64,000 nucleotides of DNA from Bradyrhizobium lablabi (GCF_018129385.1 NZ_JAFCLN010000002.1:558001-622000); one strand, 5' to 3'; shown: positions 8,986 through 19,400, numbered from the stretch's first letter. The notes: generated by a model not told the origin, from the sequence alone. Made by a program: numbers and translations.

Positions 8986-10503
8986 ATGAAGTGCGGTAAC
9001 AATCGACTGACGGCTCGAACGGCCGTCCGTGCGCTGTCACTGGCGGCGGTCGCCGCGGTGGCGTTCCATCTGGTCCCCTCGCCCGTCACTGCGAACGAGC
9101 CGGAAGCCAGGGTCGACTCCAAAGCAGAAGCCAGAGCCGAATCGCGGCCGGAGCTGAAACCCGATCCCGCTCCGACCGGCGCGATCAATTCGGGATCGCT
9201 GAGGACGCGCTTCCTGTCGCTTGGCACCGGCAAGTCCGTGATCGTCGACCTGCCGCGCGAAGCCAAGGACGTGCTGGTCGCCAATCCCAAGGTCGCCAAC
9301 GCCGTGATCCGTTCGGCGCAGCGCGCCTACATCATCGGCGGGGACGTCGGCCAGACCAACGTCGTGTTCTTCGACGGCGACGGCCAGCAGATCGCCTCCT
9401 ACGACATCGCGGTGAAGCGCGACCTCAACGGCGTCCGGGCGGCGCTGCGCCAGAGCCTGCCCGGGATCAATATCGAAGGTGTCGGCGAAGGCGTGCTCTT
9501 GACCGGAACGGTCGGCAGCCCTGTCGAGGCCCAGCAGGCCGCCGACGTCGCCTCGCGGCTGGTCGGCAGCCCCGACAAGGTCATCAACTCCATCGTCGTG
9601 CGCGGCCGCGATCAGGTGATGCTCAAGGTCGCCGTTGCCGAAGTGCGGCGCGACATCGTCAAGCAGATGGGCGTCGATCTCAGCGCCAGCATGAACTACG
9701 GCACCGCCGTGGTGAACTTCAACAACTCCACCCCGTTCACCGCCCTCGGCCGTCCGCTGGTGCCCGACAACGGTTTCCAGGCGGGAGCGCTCCTCAAGGG
9801 CGTGCCGCAGGTCACCGCGACCTTGCGCGCGATGGAATCGGCCGGTGTCGTGCGGACGCTGGCCGAGCCCAACCTCACGGCCATCTCGGGCGAATCCGCC
9901 ACTTTCATCGCCGGCGGCGAATTTCCGATTCCAGCCGGCTATTTCTGCGATCCCAGGACAGGCGTCTGTACGACGCAGATCCAGTACAAGAAGTTCGGCA
10001 TCTCGCTCAACTTCACGCCGGTGGTGCTGACCGAAGGCCGGATCAGCCTGCGCGTCATGACCGAGGTTTCCGAGGTCTCCAACGACAATTCCATCACCTT
10101 GGTGCAGAACGGCTCGTCGCTGACGGTGCCCTCGATCCGGACCCGCCGCGCCGAAACCACGCTGGAAATCCCCTCGGGCGGTTCGATGGCGATGGCCGGC
10201 CTGATCCAGCAGCAGACCAAGCAGGCGATCAACGGCTTGCCCGGACTCGACCAGCTTCCCGTGCTTGGCGCGCTGTTCCGCAGCCAGGATTTCGTCAACA
10301 ACGAGACCGAGCTGATGGTGCTGGTGACGCCCTATGTGGTGCGCGCGGTCGCGCAGAAGGAGCTGTCGCGCCCGGATGACAATTTCGCGCCGGCTTCCGA
10401 TTCCCAATCCGTCCTGCTCGCCCGCATCAACCGGATCTACGGCATCGCGCGCTTCGAGCCGGGCACAGGTTACCAGGGTCAGCTTGGCTACATCATCGAC
10501 TGA
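8986..10503 (+). CDS. cpaC: Flp/Tad pilus outer membrane secretin CpaC (RcpA)
   Basis: Forms the outer membrane pore for the Flp/Tad pilus. The 505-aa precursor begins with a signal peptide (about 1-37) and an acidic/alanine linker. The pilus N-terminal domain (FLSLGTGKSVIVDLPREAKDVLVANPKVANAV) comes next, then a BON-like segment and the type II/III secretin domain ending LPVLGALFRSQDF followed by ETELMVLVTPYVV. A cysteine pair in GYFCDPRTGVCTTQIQYKKFG is a feature of this subgroup. The start follows a good ribosome-binding site (gagggga). It is 17 bases after cpaB and 40 bases before cpaD in one operon. Confidence 0.94.
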   Translation: MKCGNNRLTARTAVRALSLAAVAAVAFHLVPSPVTANEPEARVDSKAEARAESRPELKPDPAPTGAINSGSLRTRFLSLGTGKSVIVDLPREAKDVLVANPKVANAVIRSAQRAYIIGGDVGQTNVVFFDGDGQQIASYDIAVKRDLNGVRAALRQSLPGINIEGVGEGVLLTGTVGSPVEAQQAADVASRLVGSPDKVINSIVVRGRDQVMLKVAVAEVRRDIVKQMGVDLSASMNYGTAVVNFNNSTPFTALGRPLVPDNGFQAGALLKGVPQVTATLRAMESAGVVRTLAEPNLTAISGESATFIAGGEFPIPAGYFCDPRTGVCTTQIQYKKFGISLNFTPVVLTEGRISLRVMTEVSEVSNDNSITLVQNGSSLTVPSIRTRRAETTLEIPSGGSMAMAGLIQQQTKQAINGLPGLDQLPVLGALFRSQDFVNNETELMVLVTPYVVRAVAQKELSRPDDNFAPASDSQSVLLARINRIYGIARFEPGTGYQGQLGYIID

Positions 10504-10543
10504 GGCGGGCGCTCGACTGACGCGGGGCATAGGGGACGACAGA

Positions 10544-11284
10544 ATGACGGGCAAGACAGATCTCAACCGCCTCAAGACGCTGCGCAGCCTGACTGCGCTC
10601 GTCGCCCTTTCGGCGGCGCTCGGCGCGTGCACGGTCTATGGCGGCGAAGTCACCGCGAGCGTTCCGCCGACCGATTACCGGCAGCGTCATCCCATCGCGG
10701 TTCAGGAGGCCGATCGCTCGATTGTGGTGTTCGTCGGCACCGGACGCGGCGGACTGTCGCCGTCGCAGCGCGACGACGTCCGCGGCCTGGCGCGCACCTG
10801 GGTCAATGAAGGCACCGGCACGATCGTCGTCGACGTGCCCTCGAACACTCCGAATTCACGGGCGGCGGCATCGGCCTGGCGGGAAATCCGCTCGCATCTG
10901 GTGGCCGGCGGCGTGCCATCGCGCGCCATCACGATGCGCCACTATACCCCGGATGATCCCAGGCACTTTGCAGCCATCCGCCTGAGCTATCCGAAGATCA
11001 CGGCGGTGGCCGGCCCCTGCGGGCTGTGGCCCGCCGATCTCGGTCCCAATATCGACAACCCCTTCTACAACGAGAACAAGCACTACCATAATTTCGGCTG
11101 CGCCTCGCAGCGCAACCTTGCGGCCATGGTCGCCAATCCGGCCGACCTCGAGCAACCGCGATCCGAAACGCCCGCCTACACGCCGCGGCGCGACGTCGCT
11201 TTCAGCCGTTACCGCAAGGGCGAGCCGACCACGACCACCTATCCTGAGCAAGACAAGGCCAAACTGAGCGACACAGGCAAGTGA
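10544..11284 (+). CDS. cpaD: Flp/Tad pilus assembly lipoprotein CpaD
   Basis: Periplasm-facing lipoprotein thought to act as pilotin or stabiliser for the CpaC secretin. The product is 246 aa; the signal peptide ends at a lipobox with cysteine C29 (ALGACTVYGG). The CpaD domain includes the GPCGLWPADLG and FGCASQRNLAAMVANPADLEQPR signatures. The ATG at 10544 is chosen because it places the lipobox at the correct distance; an upstream in-frame start at 10334 lies inside cpaC. Its stop overlaps the cpaE start by one base (TGATG), so the two are probably translationally coupled. Confidence 0.92.
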   Translation: MTGKTDLNRLKTLRSLTALVALSAALGACTVYGGEVTASVPPTDYRQRHPIAVQEADRSIVVFVGTGRGGLSPSQRDDVRGLARTWVNEGTGTIVVDVPSNTPNSRAAASAWREIRSHLVAGGVPSRAITMRHYTPDDPRHFAAIRLSYPKITAVAGPCGLWPADLGPNIDNPFYNENKHYHNFGCASQRNLAAMVANPADLEQPRSETPAYTPRRDVAFSRYRKGEPTTTTYPEQDKAKLSDTGK

Positions 11285-12561
11285 TGAGCCGCGACCCACA
11301 AGATCAAGAACAACAGCCGGACGCCCCGCCCTCCCACGGCGACGACTACATCGCGCCGGCGCCACGCATCTCGGCGCAGGCCTTCTGCGAGACGCAGGCG
11401 ACCGCCGCCACCGTGCGGTCGGCGGCGGAAGACCGCCGCCTCACCAAGGCGCATCTGTCGGTGCACATGGGCGGCATCGCCGCCGCCATCGAGGCCTATC
11501 ACAAGGCGCCGACGCCCAACGTCATCATCCTGGAAACCCAGGCGCAGACGGACATCCTGGCCGGGCTCGACGAGCTCGCCAGCGTCTGCGACCCCGGCAC
11601 GCGCGTCATCGTGATCGGCAGCGCCAACGACCTTGCGCCCTACCGCGAGCTGGTGCGCCGCGGCGTCAACGATTATGTCATCGGGCCGGTTCAGGTCATC
11701 GACGTCGTGCGCTCGATTTGCAGCCTGTTCTCGGCCTCGGAGGCGGTCACCGTCGGCCGCATGATCGCGGTCATCGGCGCCAAGGGCGGCGTCGGCGCCT
11801 CCACGGTCGCGCACAATGTGGCCTGGGCCATCGCGCGCGACCTTGCGATGGACTCGGTCGTGATCGACCTCGACCTCGCCTTCGGCACCGCCGGCCTCGA
11901 CTACAATCAGGACCCGCTACAGGGCATCGCCAATGCGGTATTCTCGCCCGAGAAACTCGACAGCTCCTACATGGAGCGCCTGCTTGCCAAATGCGGCGAC
12001 AATCTCAGCCTGCTGGCGGCGCCCGCGGCGCTCGATCAGGTCTATGATTTCGGGGCCGACGCCTTCGATTCCATCTTCGATACGCTGCGCATGACCACGC
12101 CCTGCATCGTGCTCGACGTGCCGCACCAATGGACCGCCTGGACGCGGCGCGCGCTGGTCGGCGCGGACGACATCCTGATCGTCGCCGAGCCCGACCTTGC
12201 CAACATGCGCAACACCAAGAACATGATGAACATGCTGAAGTCGGCGCGGCCCAATGACCGCCCGCCGCAATACTGCCTCAACCAGATCGGGATGGCCAAG
12301 CGGCCGGAAATTGAGCTCAAGGCCTTTGCCAAGACGGTCGAGAGCCAGCCGATCGCCACCATCGCGTTCGACTCCAAGACGTTCGGCCACGCCGCCAACA
12401 ATGGCCAGATGATCGCGGAAGTCGATGACAGCCATCGCGCGGCAAAAACCTTCCTGCAAATCGCCCGGCGCCTGACGGGACGCCCCGAGCCGAAGAAGGC
12501 GCGCGGCGCATTCCTGCAACCGATCCTCGGCAAGCTGCGCGGACAGCGCGGCGCGGCTTGA
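11284..12561 (+). CDS. cpaE: Flp/Tad pilus assembly ATPase CpaE (TadZ)
   Basis: A cytoplasmic ParA/MinD-like protein that helps localise the Tad pilus machine. The 425-aa protein has an atypical receiver-like N-terminal domain (about 40-150) and then the P-loop GAKGGVGAST (about 165-174), with the downstream DLDLAFGTAGLDYNQDP switch. This is the TadZ arrangement. It is normally followed directly by the secretion ATPase gene cpaF and the tadB/tadC membrane genes. Here the next gene, after 83 bases, is an unrelated repeat protein on the opposite strand, so the visible cluster lacks its motor. Whether cpaF-tadBC are elsewhere in the genome cannot be seen from this window. Confidence 0.92.
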   Translation: MSRDPQDQEQQPDAPPSHGDDYIAPAPRISAQAFCETQATAATVRSAAEDRRLTKAHLSVHMGGIAAAIEAYHKAPTPNVIILETQAQTDILAGLDELASVCDPGTRVIVIGSANDLAPYRELVRRGVNDYVIGPVQVIDVVRSICSLFSASEAVTVGRMIAVIGAKGGVGASTVAHNVAWAIARDLAMDSVVIDLDLAFGTAGLDYNQDPLQGIANAVFSPEKLDSSYMERLLAKCGDNLSLLAAPAALDQVYDFGADAFDSIFDTLRMTTPCIVLDVPHQWTAWTRRALVGADDILIVAEPDLANMRNTKNMMNMLKSARPNDRPPQYCLNQIGMAKRPEIELKAFAKTVESQPIATIAFDSKTFGHAANNGQMIAEVDDSHRAAKTFLQIARRLTGRPEPKKARGAFLQPILGKLRGQRGAA

Positions 12562-12644
12562 ATTTCGAGGAAAGCGCTGCTTGTCGCGACCGCAAGCAGA
12601 CATCCAACGTTGGAGAATGGATTTCCGCTCGGCGGTCAAACCGC

Positions 12645-15008
12645 TCAGGCGACAATGTGCCAATTGGCAGGTATCACGCCAAGTGAATAGCTATTGGTAA
12701 TGGTGGCGTCGTTCATCGTCCAGATGGTGGTCGCGCCGTTGTCGTTACGCCACAGAAGGTCGGTCTTGCCATCGAAATTGTAGTCGCCGGTATCTTCAAG
12801 CTTCCAGCTGTTCGGCACCAGGCCCAATGAATTTGCGTGCAGGATATTCCCGGCGCCATTCATGTCCCAGATCTGGGTGAGCCCGGAATCGTTGCGCCAC
12901 ACCAGGTCGGTATTGTGATCGCCGTTGAAGTCGCCGGTGCCCACCAGCTTCCATGCCGCCGGCATCACGCCGAGCGACTGTGTGCCGATAATGGCGCCGT
13001 CATTCATGTTCCAGATCTGCACCGTGCCGTTGTCATGGCGCCAGATCATGTCCGGTCTGCCGTCACCGTTGAAGTCGCCGGTGTCCTGAAACTTCCATAC
13101 TGCCGGGATCACACCGAGCCCGCGGGTGCTTTCGATGGTGTCGTCGCTGTTCATATTCCAGATTTGCGTGGTGCCGGCATCGTTCTGCCAGAGCAGATCC
13201 GTCGTGCCGTCGCCGTTGAAGTCGACGATCGTGCGCACGTGCCAGTTGGCGGGCACCACACCCAGCGACCGGGCGTTGATGATCGTGCCGGCCTGCATGT
13301 TCCAGATCTGCGTCACGCCGGTGCTGTCGTTGCGCCACAAGAGATCGCTGAAGCCGTCGGCGTTGAAGTCGCCGGTGCCTTCGACCCTCCAGTTGGCGGG
13401 CACCGATCCCCATGAGTCGCTGCCGAAATTGGTGCCGCCGTTCATGTACCAGACGACCGTGGCGCCGGCATCGTTGCGCCAGACGAGGTCGCTGAGGTTG
13501 TCGCCGTTGAAGTCGTTGACCGAACCGTCGAACGCCGAACTCGCGATCGTTTCGTTGTTCGCCAGGAATCCGAACTTTTCAACGGAGTCCACGAGATCGC
13601 TGCCATCGTCGTAAGCGCTGCTGGCGGCGCCGAGCCTGTCGGTGATCGTAAATTGCTTGAGCGTGGCATCATACGTGATGTGGTAGTCCGACGCTGTGCC
13701 ACCAAAAAGGACGGTGTCGATCCCTGTACCGCCGGTCATCCGGTCGTTGCCGCCACCGCCCACGAGGAAATCGTCGCCCCCGGCGCCGTTCATCACGTCG
13801 TGCAAACTGTCGCCGTAGATCGTGTTGTTGGCGCTGTCTCCCAGCTGGTCTCGAACCAATTCCAGGACGCCATAGTGTATCGAGCTATCGCCTCCGCCAT
13901 CGGCGGCCGAACTCGACCAGGCACTCACAAACACGCCGCTGTTGAGCGCGATCAGTTCCGGCTCGATCGCGCTGCCATCGAACCGGGTTTCTCCGGAAGT
14001 CACCGCCACCCCCGACCAATCATATACCTTCATCCAGCCGTCGGAAGCATTCGACCAGCCGACCACGATAAAACCGTTGTCGAGCTGCGTAAGGGTCGGA
14101 TTGTTCTGATCGCCCGCCGTATATAGCTGGTTGACTTTTATGGGGCCGGCCCGCGGGCTCCCATCGCTGTTGTATATCTTGAGCGTAACGTCGGTGTCGG
14201 CGCCGCCGGCAGCCCAACCATTGTTGGTATAGGCGACGGCAAAGCCGCCGTCCTTGAGACCGATCACCTGAATATCGGTGAGCGTGGTCCCCGCACTGTC
14301 GATCAGGACGGAATTGACATCAACCGCCGTTCCGGATGCGCTATAGCGCTGGAAGCGGACCTGTTGATTGCCTGACGCGAGCGGGCCCTCCTGCCAGACG
14401 ATCACAAAACCACCGCCCGCAAGACCGGCGACCGACGCAAAGTCCGTGCTCAGGTGGCTGGCGGTTTGAACGGCGATGGGACTGCCCACCGCGCCGCTGC
14501 CGTTCATGATCTGGGCGCGGATGTCATTGTCGCCGCCGGAGAAGACGCGGGTCCATACCACGACATAGTTGCCGTCGGTCAGCGCCGCGACGTCGGGCGA
14601 ACGGTCGGCAGTGGTGGAGCCGCTCACAATGGCGAAGTCGGTTCCCGCGGGCGCTCCGTTGGCGGAAATCAGACGGGCGCGAATATCGCCGGTGCTATCG
14701 ACGCTTTTGTCGGTGAAGACGAATACGGCGCTGCCGTCATTCAGGCGCGCGCCGGCCGGATCTATCTGCGCATTGGCCGTGGTCGTATTGAGGGGGAACT
14801 CGCTCGCGTGCGGCACCGTAGCCGTATCGAAAGTTCGCGCCCTGACATCGCCCGGCGCAATTCCGTCATTCCAGGCCGCCGCCCATCCGCCATTCCCAAT
14901 GCCCGCGACAGCCACCGAGTTCTGGGCACCGCTCGTAATGACATTGTTGGCTATTTGCACCGTAGGTGAAGAAACGAAAGTAAAGTAATAGGTCTGGCTT
15001 ACCGTCAC
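12645..15008 (-). CDS. Secreted RTX / FG-GAP repeat protein, 787 aa
   Basis: A large extracellular-type protein of unknown function. The N-terminal part (about 1-385) is built of propeller-like repeats around motifs such as LTDGNYVVVW and LAGGGFVIVW. A short RTX calcium-binding stretch follows (GGDDFLVGGGGNDRMTGG, about 410-430). The C-terminal 300 residues are six FG-GAP/VCBS-like repeats of about 48 residues, each opening with DFNGDGxxDLLWRND, where the D-x-N-x-D-G-x-x-D pattern fits a calcium loop. No signal peptide is seen. The GTG at 15008 is preferred because it follows the strong site gaggagaagg; a TTG at 15056 is the only upstream alternative. The RTX motif and missing signal peptide suggest type I secretion, but no type I exporter is in the window. 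It shares its C-terminus with the 1532-aa protein. Confidence 0.8.
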   Translation of the reverse strand: MTVSQTYYFTFVSSPTVQIANNVITSGAQNSVAVAGIGNGGWAAAWNDGIAPGDVRARTFDTATVPHASEFPLNTTTANAQIDPAGARLNDGSAVFVFTDKSVDSTGDIRARLISANGAPAGTDFAIVSGSTTADRSPDVAALTDGNYVVVWTRVFSGGDNDIRAQIMNGSGAVGSPIAVQTASHLSTDFASVAGLAGGGFVIVWQEGPLASGNQQVRFQRYSASGTAVDVNSVLIDSAGTTLTDIQVIGLKDGGFAVAYTNNGWAAGGADTDVTLKIYNSDGSPRAGPIKVNQLYTAGDQNNPTLTQLDNGFIVVGWSNASDGWMKVYDWSGVAVTSGETRFDGSAIEPELIALNSGVFVSAWSSSAADGGGDSSIHYGVLELVRDQLGDSANNTIYGDSLHDVMNGAGGDDFLVGGGGNDRMTGGTGIDTVLFGGTASDYHITYDATLKQFTITDRLGAASSAYDDGSDLVDSVEKFGFLANNETIASSAFDGSVNDFNGDNLSDLVWRNDAGATVVWYMNGGTNFGSDSWGSVPANWRVEGTGDFNADGFSDLLWRNDSTGVTQIWNMQAGTIINARSLGVVPANWHVRTIVDFNGDGTTDLLWQNDAGTTQIWNMNSDDTIESTRGLGVIPAVWKFQDTGDFNGDGRPDMIWRHDNGTVQIWNMNDGAIIGTQSLGVMPAAWKLVGTGDFNGDHNTDLVWRNDSGLTQIWDMNGAGNILHANSLGLVPNSWKLEDTGDYNFDGKTDLLWRNDNGATTIWTMNDATITNSYSLGVIPANWHIVA

Positions 15009-15295
15009 GTCCTTCTCCTCTTGATCGGGATGTCTGGTCCGGCGCGTACAATGCAAAAGCCAAGCAATAGAGCGCGTTCAAAAAAGAAGAAATGATCTTG
15101 CGCCCTGGGGCGATCAATCCGCTTTACGCAGCGGAACTTTCAATTGCCGAAAGAGTATCGTGCGGCCAATCGATTGAAAAGCAAAAATCGACTTTGCAGG
15201 CTGCTTTTGGGCACGCATGTGGGCCCAGAATCGTTATGGGCGGCCACGCCGAGTTCGGGGTCTCTACTCGGTCAAGACCGTTTGGCTTACTCCGT

Positions 15296-16114
15296 CTACC
15301 TGGTGGCGGGAGCCGAAATCTTCCTGGCCTCAGCCCGCGCATCGTTGACATCGCCCTTGCGCGCCAGCAGCCGTTTCAAGTTGGCGACATTGGCGGATGC
15401 GTCCGCCGGCGGCAGGTCGGCCTTGGCGATGCTTTCGGCTTCCTCCGTCCGGCCCTGTAGGCCGACCACCATGGCGAGGTTGCCGCGGATGCGCTGATCG
15501 GAAGGAGCAAGACTATGCGCGCGGCGCAGCGTCTCTTCGGCCTTCGGCAGGTCCTTTGACAGCACATAGGACAGTCCGAGATTGGACAGCACCGTCGGCT
15601 CGTCCGGAGCGATCTTCAGCGCACTGGTGTAGTACTGCCGCGCCTCATCGTAGCGGCCGAGCTGATCGAGCGAGGCGCCCTGCACCGACAGAATGCGCCA
15701 GTCCGGATCTTCCGGGCTGTGGGCGCGCCCGAGCACGTCGAACGCCTGCTGGAAATTTCCGTTGTCGGCGAGCGCCCGGCCGTAACCGGCGAGCAGCGCC
15801 TGATTGGCGGGATTGGCGACCGCGGCCTGTTCGAGCACGGCGACGGCCTGCGCCTTCTGTCCGTTGAGGCGCAGCGCCTTGCCGTACTGCACCGCTGCAT
15901 CGACGTCCTTTGGATTGGCGCGATGCCGCTCGCGCGCCGTCGCAAGGTCGATGCGCGGGCTGGCGGGTTTTTCGCCGATGGAGCCGATCGAGCCCGTGAT
16001 ATCAGACGGACCCGAGGTTTGGCAGCCACACAGCCCCAACGCCAGAATCGCCAACGATGCGGCGATTGCAAAAAGCCGTGTGAATCTAGGTTGTTGGGAG
16101 GACTTCTGGAACAC
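15296..16114 (-). CDS. TadD-like TPR lipoprotein
   Basis: A 272-aa tetratricopeptide protein. The signal peptide ends in a lipobox at LALGLCGCQTSG (lipidated cysteine near residue 30). At least four TPR units follow, with patterns such as AAVQYGKALRLNGQKAQAVAVLEQAA and PTVLSNLGLSYVLSKDLPKAEETLRRA. This matches TadD, the lipoprotein of Tad pilus loci, which usually lies after tadB-tadC. Here it lies on the opposite strand from cpaBCDE, about 2.7 kb away and between two repeat-protein genes. A CtrA-like palindrome sits some 45 bases upstream of its start. Membership of the pilus system is inferred from domain type and proximity; a generic TPR lipoprotein is the alternative. Confidence 0.75.
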   Translation of the reverse strand: MFQKSSQQPRFTRLFAIAASLAILALGLCGCQTSGPSDITGSIGSIGEKPASPRIDLATARERHRANPKDVDAAVQYGKALRLNGQKAQAVAVLEQAAVANPANQALLAGYGRALADNGNFQQAFDVLGRAHSPEDPDWRILSVQGASLDQLGRYDEARQYYTSALKIAPDEPTVLSNLGLSYVLSKDLPKAEETLRRAHSLAPSDQRIRGNLAMVVGLQGRTEEAESIAKADLPPADASANVANLKRLLARKGDVNDARAEARKISAPATR

Positions 16115-16155
16115 GTACTTGACCTGTCGTCAGCGTTGTCCAGAAATGCTCACAG

Positions 16156-16178
16156 CTTAACCCTAAATTCGGGTTAAG
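16156..16178 (-). promoter_or_regulatory. Perfect 8-bp inverted repeat, CtrA-like, upstream of the TadD-like gene
   Basis: CTTAACCC and GGGTTAAG are separated by seven bases. Read on the minus strand it contains TTAA-N7-TTAG, one mismatch from the CtrA core. It is centred about 50 bases before the TadD-like start, where an operator would be expected. Protein identity is inference. Confidence 0.4.
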
Positions 16179-16406
16179 CGAGCCGTCTTTGGGGCGGAAA
16201 AGCGGCCTGACCCGGCGTGTGATCGAGACGCACCGGCGGATGATCCCTCGCCCCCGGCGGCACAAGGTGCCCCGCCCGGCACCCAGCCAACTTCACTTAA
16301 AGCATGATGAGATCGAGGTGAAGCGGAGCCGGATCCAAAGTTCACATCTCCCTCTGGGAGAGGTGAACCGAGCGGATGGCGATCGATCCAACCAAACGCA
16401 TCTGCA

Positions 16407-19400
16407 TTACGCGATGATCTGCCAGTTGTTTGGGATCACGCCCAGCGACGTGGCCTGGGTGATGGCGCCGTCGTTCATCTGCCACATCTGGGTGACGCCG
16501 GAGTCGTTGCGCCAGACGATGTCGCTCATGTGGTCGCCGTTGTAATCGCCGACCGCGCCGACTTCCCATGTCGTCGGGATCACGCCGAGCGCACGGGTGC
16601 TGTCGATGGTGGCGTTATTCATGTTCCAGATCTGTGTGACACCGCTATCGTTGCGCCACAGGATGTCGCTCTTGCTGTCGCCGTTGAAATCGCCGACGCC
16701 CGCGACCTCCCAGTTGGTCGGGATCGAGCCGAGCGACGTGGCGCTCAGGATATTGCCGCCATCCATGTCCCATATCTGGGCAACGCCGGAATCGTTGCGC
16801 CACAACAGGTCGGTCTTGCCGTCGCCGTTGAAGTCGCCGGTGCCGGCGACCTTCCATGCCGCCGGGATCACCCCGAGGTTATGCGCGCCGACAATGGCGC
16901 CGTCGTTCATGTCCCACATCTGCACGGTGCCGTTGTCGTTGCGCCAGAGCATATCCGTGTTGCCGTCACCGTTGAAATCTCCGGTGCCGGCCAGTTGCCA
17001 GACAGACGGGATCACGCCGAGCGGGCGGGTGCTGGCGATGGTTGCGTTGTCCATGTTCCAGATTTGCGTGACGCCGGCATCGTTCCGCCAGATCAGATCG
17101 GTCTTCCCGTCGCCGTTGAAGTCGCCGGTGCCAACAACGTTCCAGTTGGTGGGTACCAGGCCGATCGAGGTTGCCGACTGAATGGCAGGACCATTCATGT
17201 CCCAGATCTGCCCGACGCCGGCATCGTTGCGCCAGAGGATGTCGCTCTTGCCGTCGCCGTTGAAGTCGTGGGGTGCGCGCGAGGTTGCGGGAAGGACGGC
17301 GATCGAAACACCGTCGGCATCGCTCTGCGGGCTGCCGGCACTGACTTCGTTGTCGTTGGTGGTGATCGTCAATGTATCAGCGCCGGTATAGTTCGACGAG
17401 GCGCGATAGCGCAGGCCTTCCAACGCCGCGTTGATGCTTGCGATCGAACCTGTGAATGTCATGGCCGCATCGGCCGTGCCGTCGCCCGCGGTGAAGGTGA
17501 GCCCTGTGAGCGATCCCAGCGTCAGCGCGCCATGCGCGACCGACAGCGTGACGGTCGGATTGCCGGAAGCACCGTCGGCGTCCGAGATCGACACCGCATT
17601 GCCGCCGGCCGCGTTGAATACCAGGTTGGTGTTCGCGGCCACCGACTGGGCGCCCGGTACGTCGTTGACCGGCGCCTGGTTGAGCGCGAACACCTGCGCT
17701 TTCACGGCGGAAAGGATGGTGTCGCCGCCCGCGCCGCCCACGCCTTGACTGTCGTCATCCCACGTCACCACGAAGCCGCCGTTCGACAGCGCCGTGATCT
17801 GGGCGGCGGACTGATTGTTTGCCGTGGCGGTGTTGACCAGGAATTCACTGCCGACCTTCGTGCCGGCAGCGGTGAACACCTGCGCCTTAACGGCGCTGCC
17901 GCTGCTGTCGCCACTCGCGCCGCCGCCGCCCGCGCTGAGATCAGTCCAGGTCAATATGAAGCCGCCATTCGAAAGCGCCGTGATCTGCTGGCCGGACTGG
18001 TCGTTAGCCGTCGCAGTGTTGACCAGGATTTCGCTGCCGACCTTCGTGCCACCGGCCGCGAATACTTGCGCCTTCACCGCCGTGCTGCTGCCATCGCCGA
18101 CTGCGCCGTCCACGCCCAGGCTGTCATCTTGCCACGTCACTACGAAGCCGCCGTTCGACAGCGCCGTGATCTGCAGGACGTCCTGATCGCCAGCCGTCGC
18201 GGTGTTGACCAGGATTTCGCTGCCCACCTTCGTGCCGCCCGCCGCAAACACCTGAGCTTTCACGGCATAGCCGGAGATGTCGCCGCCCGCGCCGCCCACG
18301 CCTTGGCTGAAATCTTGCCACGTCACCACGAACCCGCCATTCGACAGCGCCGTGATCTGCGAGGTCGATTGGGTACTTGTTGTCGCACTGTTGACCAGTA
18401 TCTCGCTGCCGACCTTCGTGCCGCCGGCCGCAAATATCTGCGCCTTCACGGCGTAATTGCTGCTGTCGCCACCCGCCCCGCCGACGCCTTGACTAAAATC
18501 ATCCCACGTCACCACGAAGCCGCCGTTCGACAGCGCCGTGATCTGCGGGTTGATCTGAGCACTTGCCGTCGCGGTGTTGACCAGGATCTCGCTGCCGACC
18601 TTCGTGCCACCGGCCGCAAACACCTGCGCCTTCACGGCGTAGAGGTCGGTGTCGCCGCCTGCCCCGCCGACGCCCTGACTGAGATCATTCCATGTCACTA
18701 CGAAGCCGCCGTCCGACAGCGCTGTGATCTGCTGAAAGTCCTGCCTGCCCGCTGTCGCGGTGTTGACCAGGATTTCGCTGCCCACCTTGGTGCCGCCGGC
18801 TGCGAACACCTGAGCCTTCACGGCCCAGGAACTGCTGTCGCCAGCCGCGCCGCCGACGCGATTGAGGTCGGCCCACGTTACCACGAAGCCGCCGTCCGAC
18901 AGCGCGGTGATCTGAGCACCGGACTGATCGGTTACCGTTGCGGTGTTGACCAGGATTTCGCTCCCGACCTTCGTGCCGCCGGCTGTGAATACCTGCGCCC
19001 TCCCGGCGCTATTGCTGCTGTCGCCGCCCACGCCGCCGAGGTCAGTCCATGTCACCACGAAGCCGCCGTTCGACAGCGCCGTGATCTGTTGGCCGGTCTG
19101 ATGGTTTGCGGTCGAGGTGTTAACGAGGATTTCGCTTCCGACCTTCGCATAGCCGTGGGGTACCGCTGCGCGGGCGTCGATCGCGACGACGTCGGTGTCG
19201 GATTCATCGCCGTCGGAGGTCGATATCGTCAGGGTATCATTGCCGCCAAAGCCGGGCGAAGCCTGGTAGGAAAGACCTGACAGGGCCGAATTGATCGCGG
19301 CCGGCGAGCCGGAAACGACGACGTGCCCGGTGCCGTTGCCGGACACGCTGGTGAGGCCGGCGGTCGAGCCGAGCGTCAGCGTACCATGGACGACGTCCAG

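Noticed and set aside
16345..16366. A short hairpin (TCTCCC/GGGAGA) after the giant repeat gene
   Set aside because: Stem of only six pairs and no T-run; not enough for a terminator call.
16530..19280. A 916-codon open frame on the plus strand
   Set aside because: It lies antisense to the giant repeat gene. The G/C-rich repeat codons keep the opposite strand open; it has no family signature and mirrors the repeat pattern.
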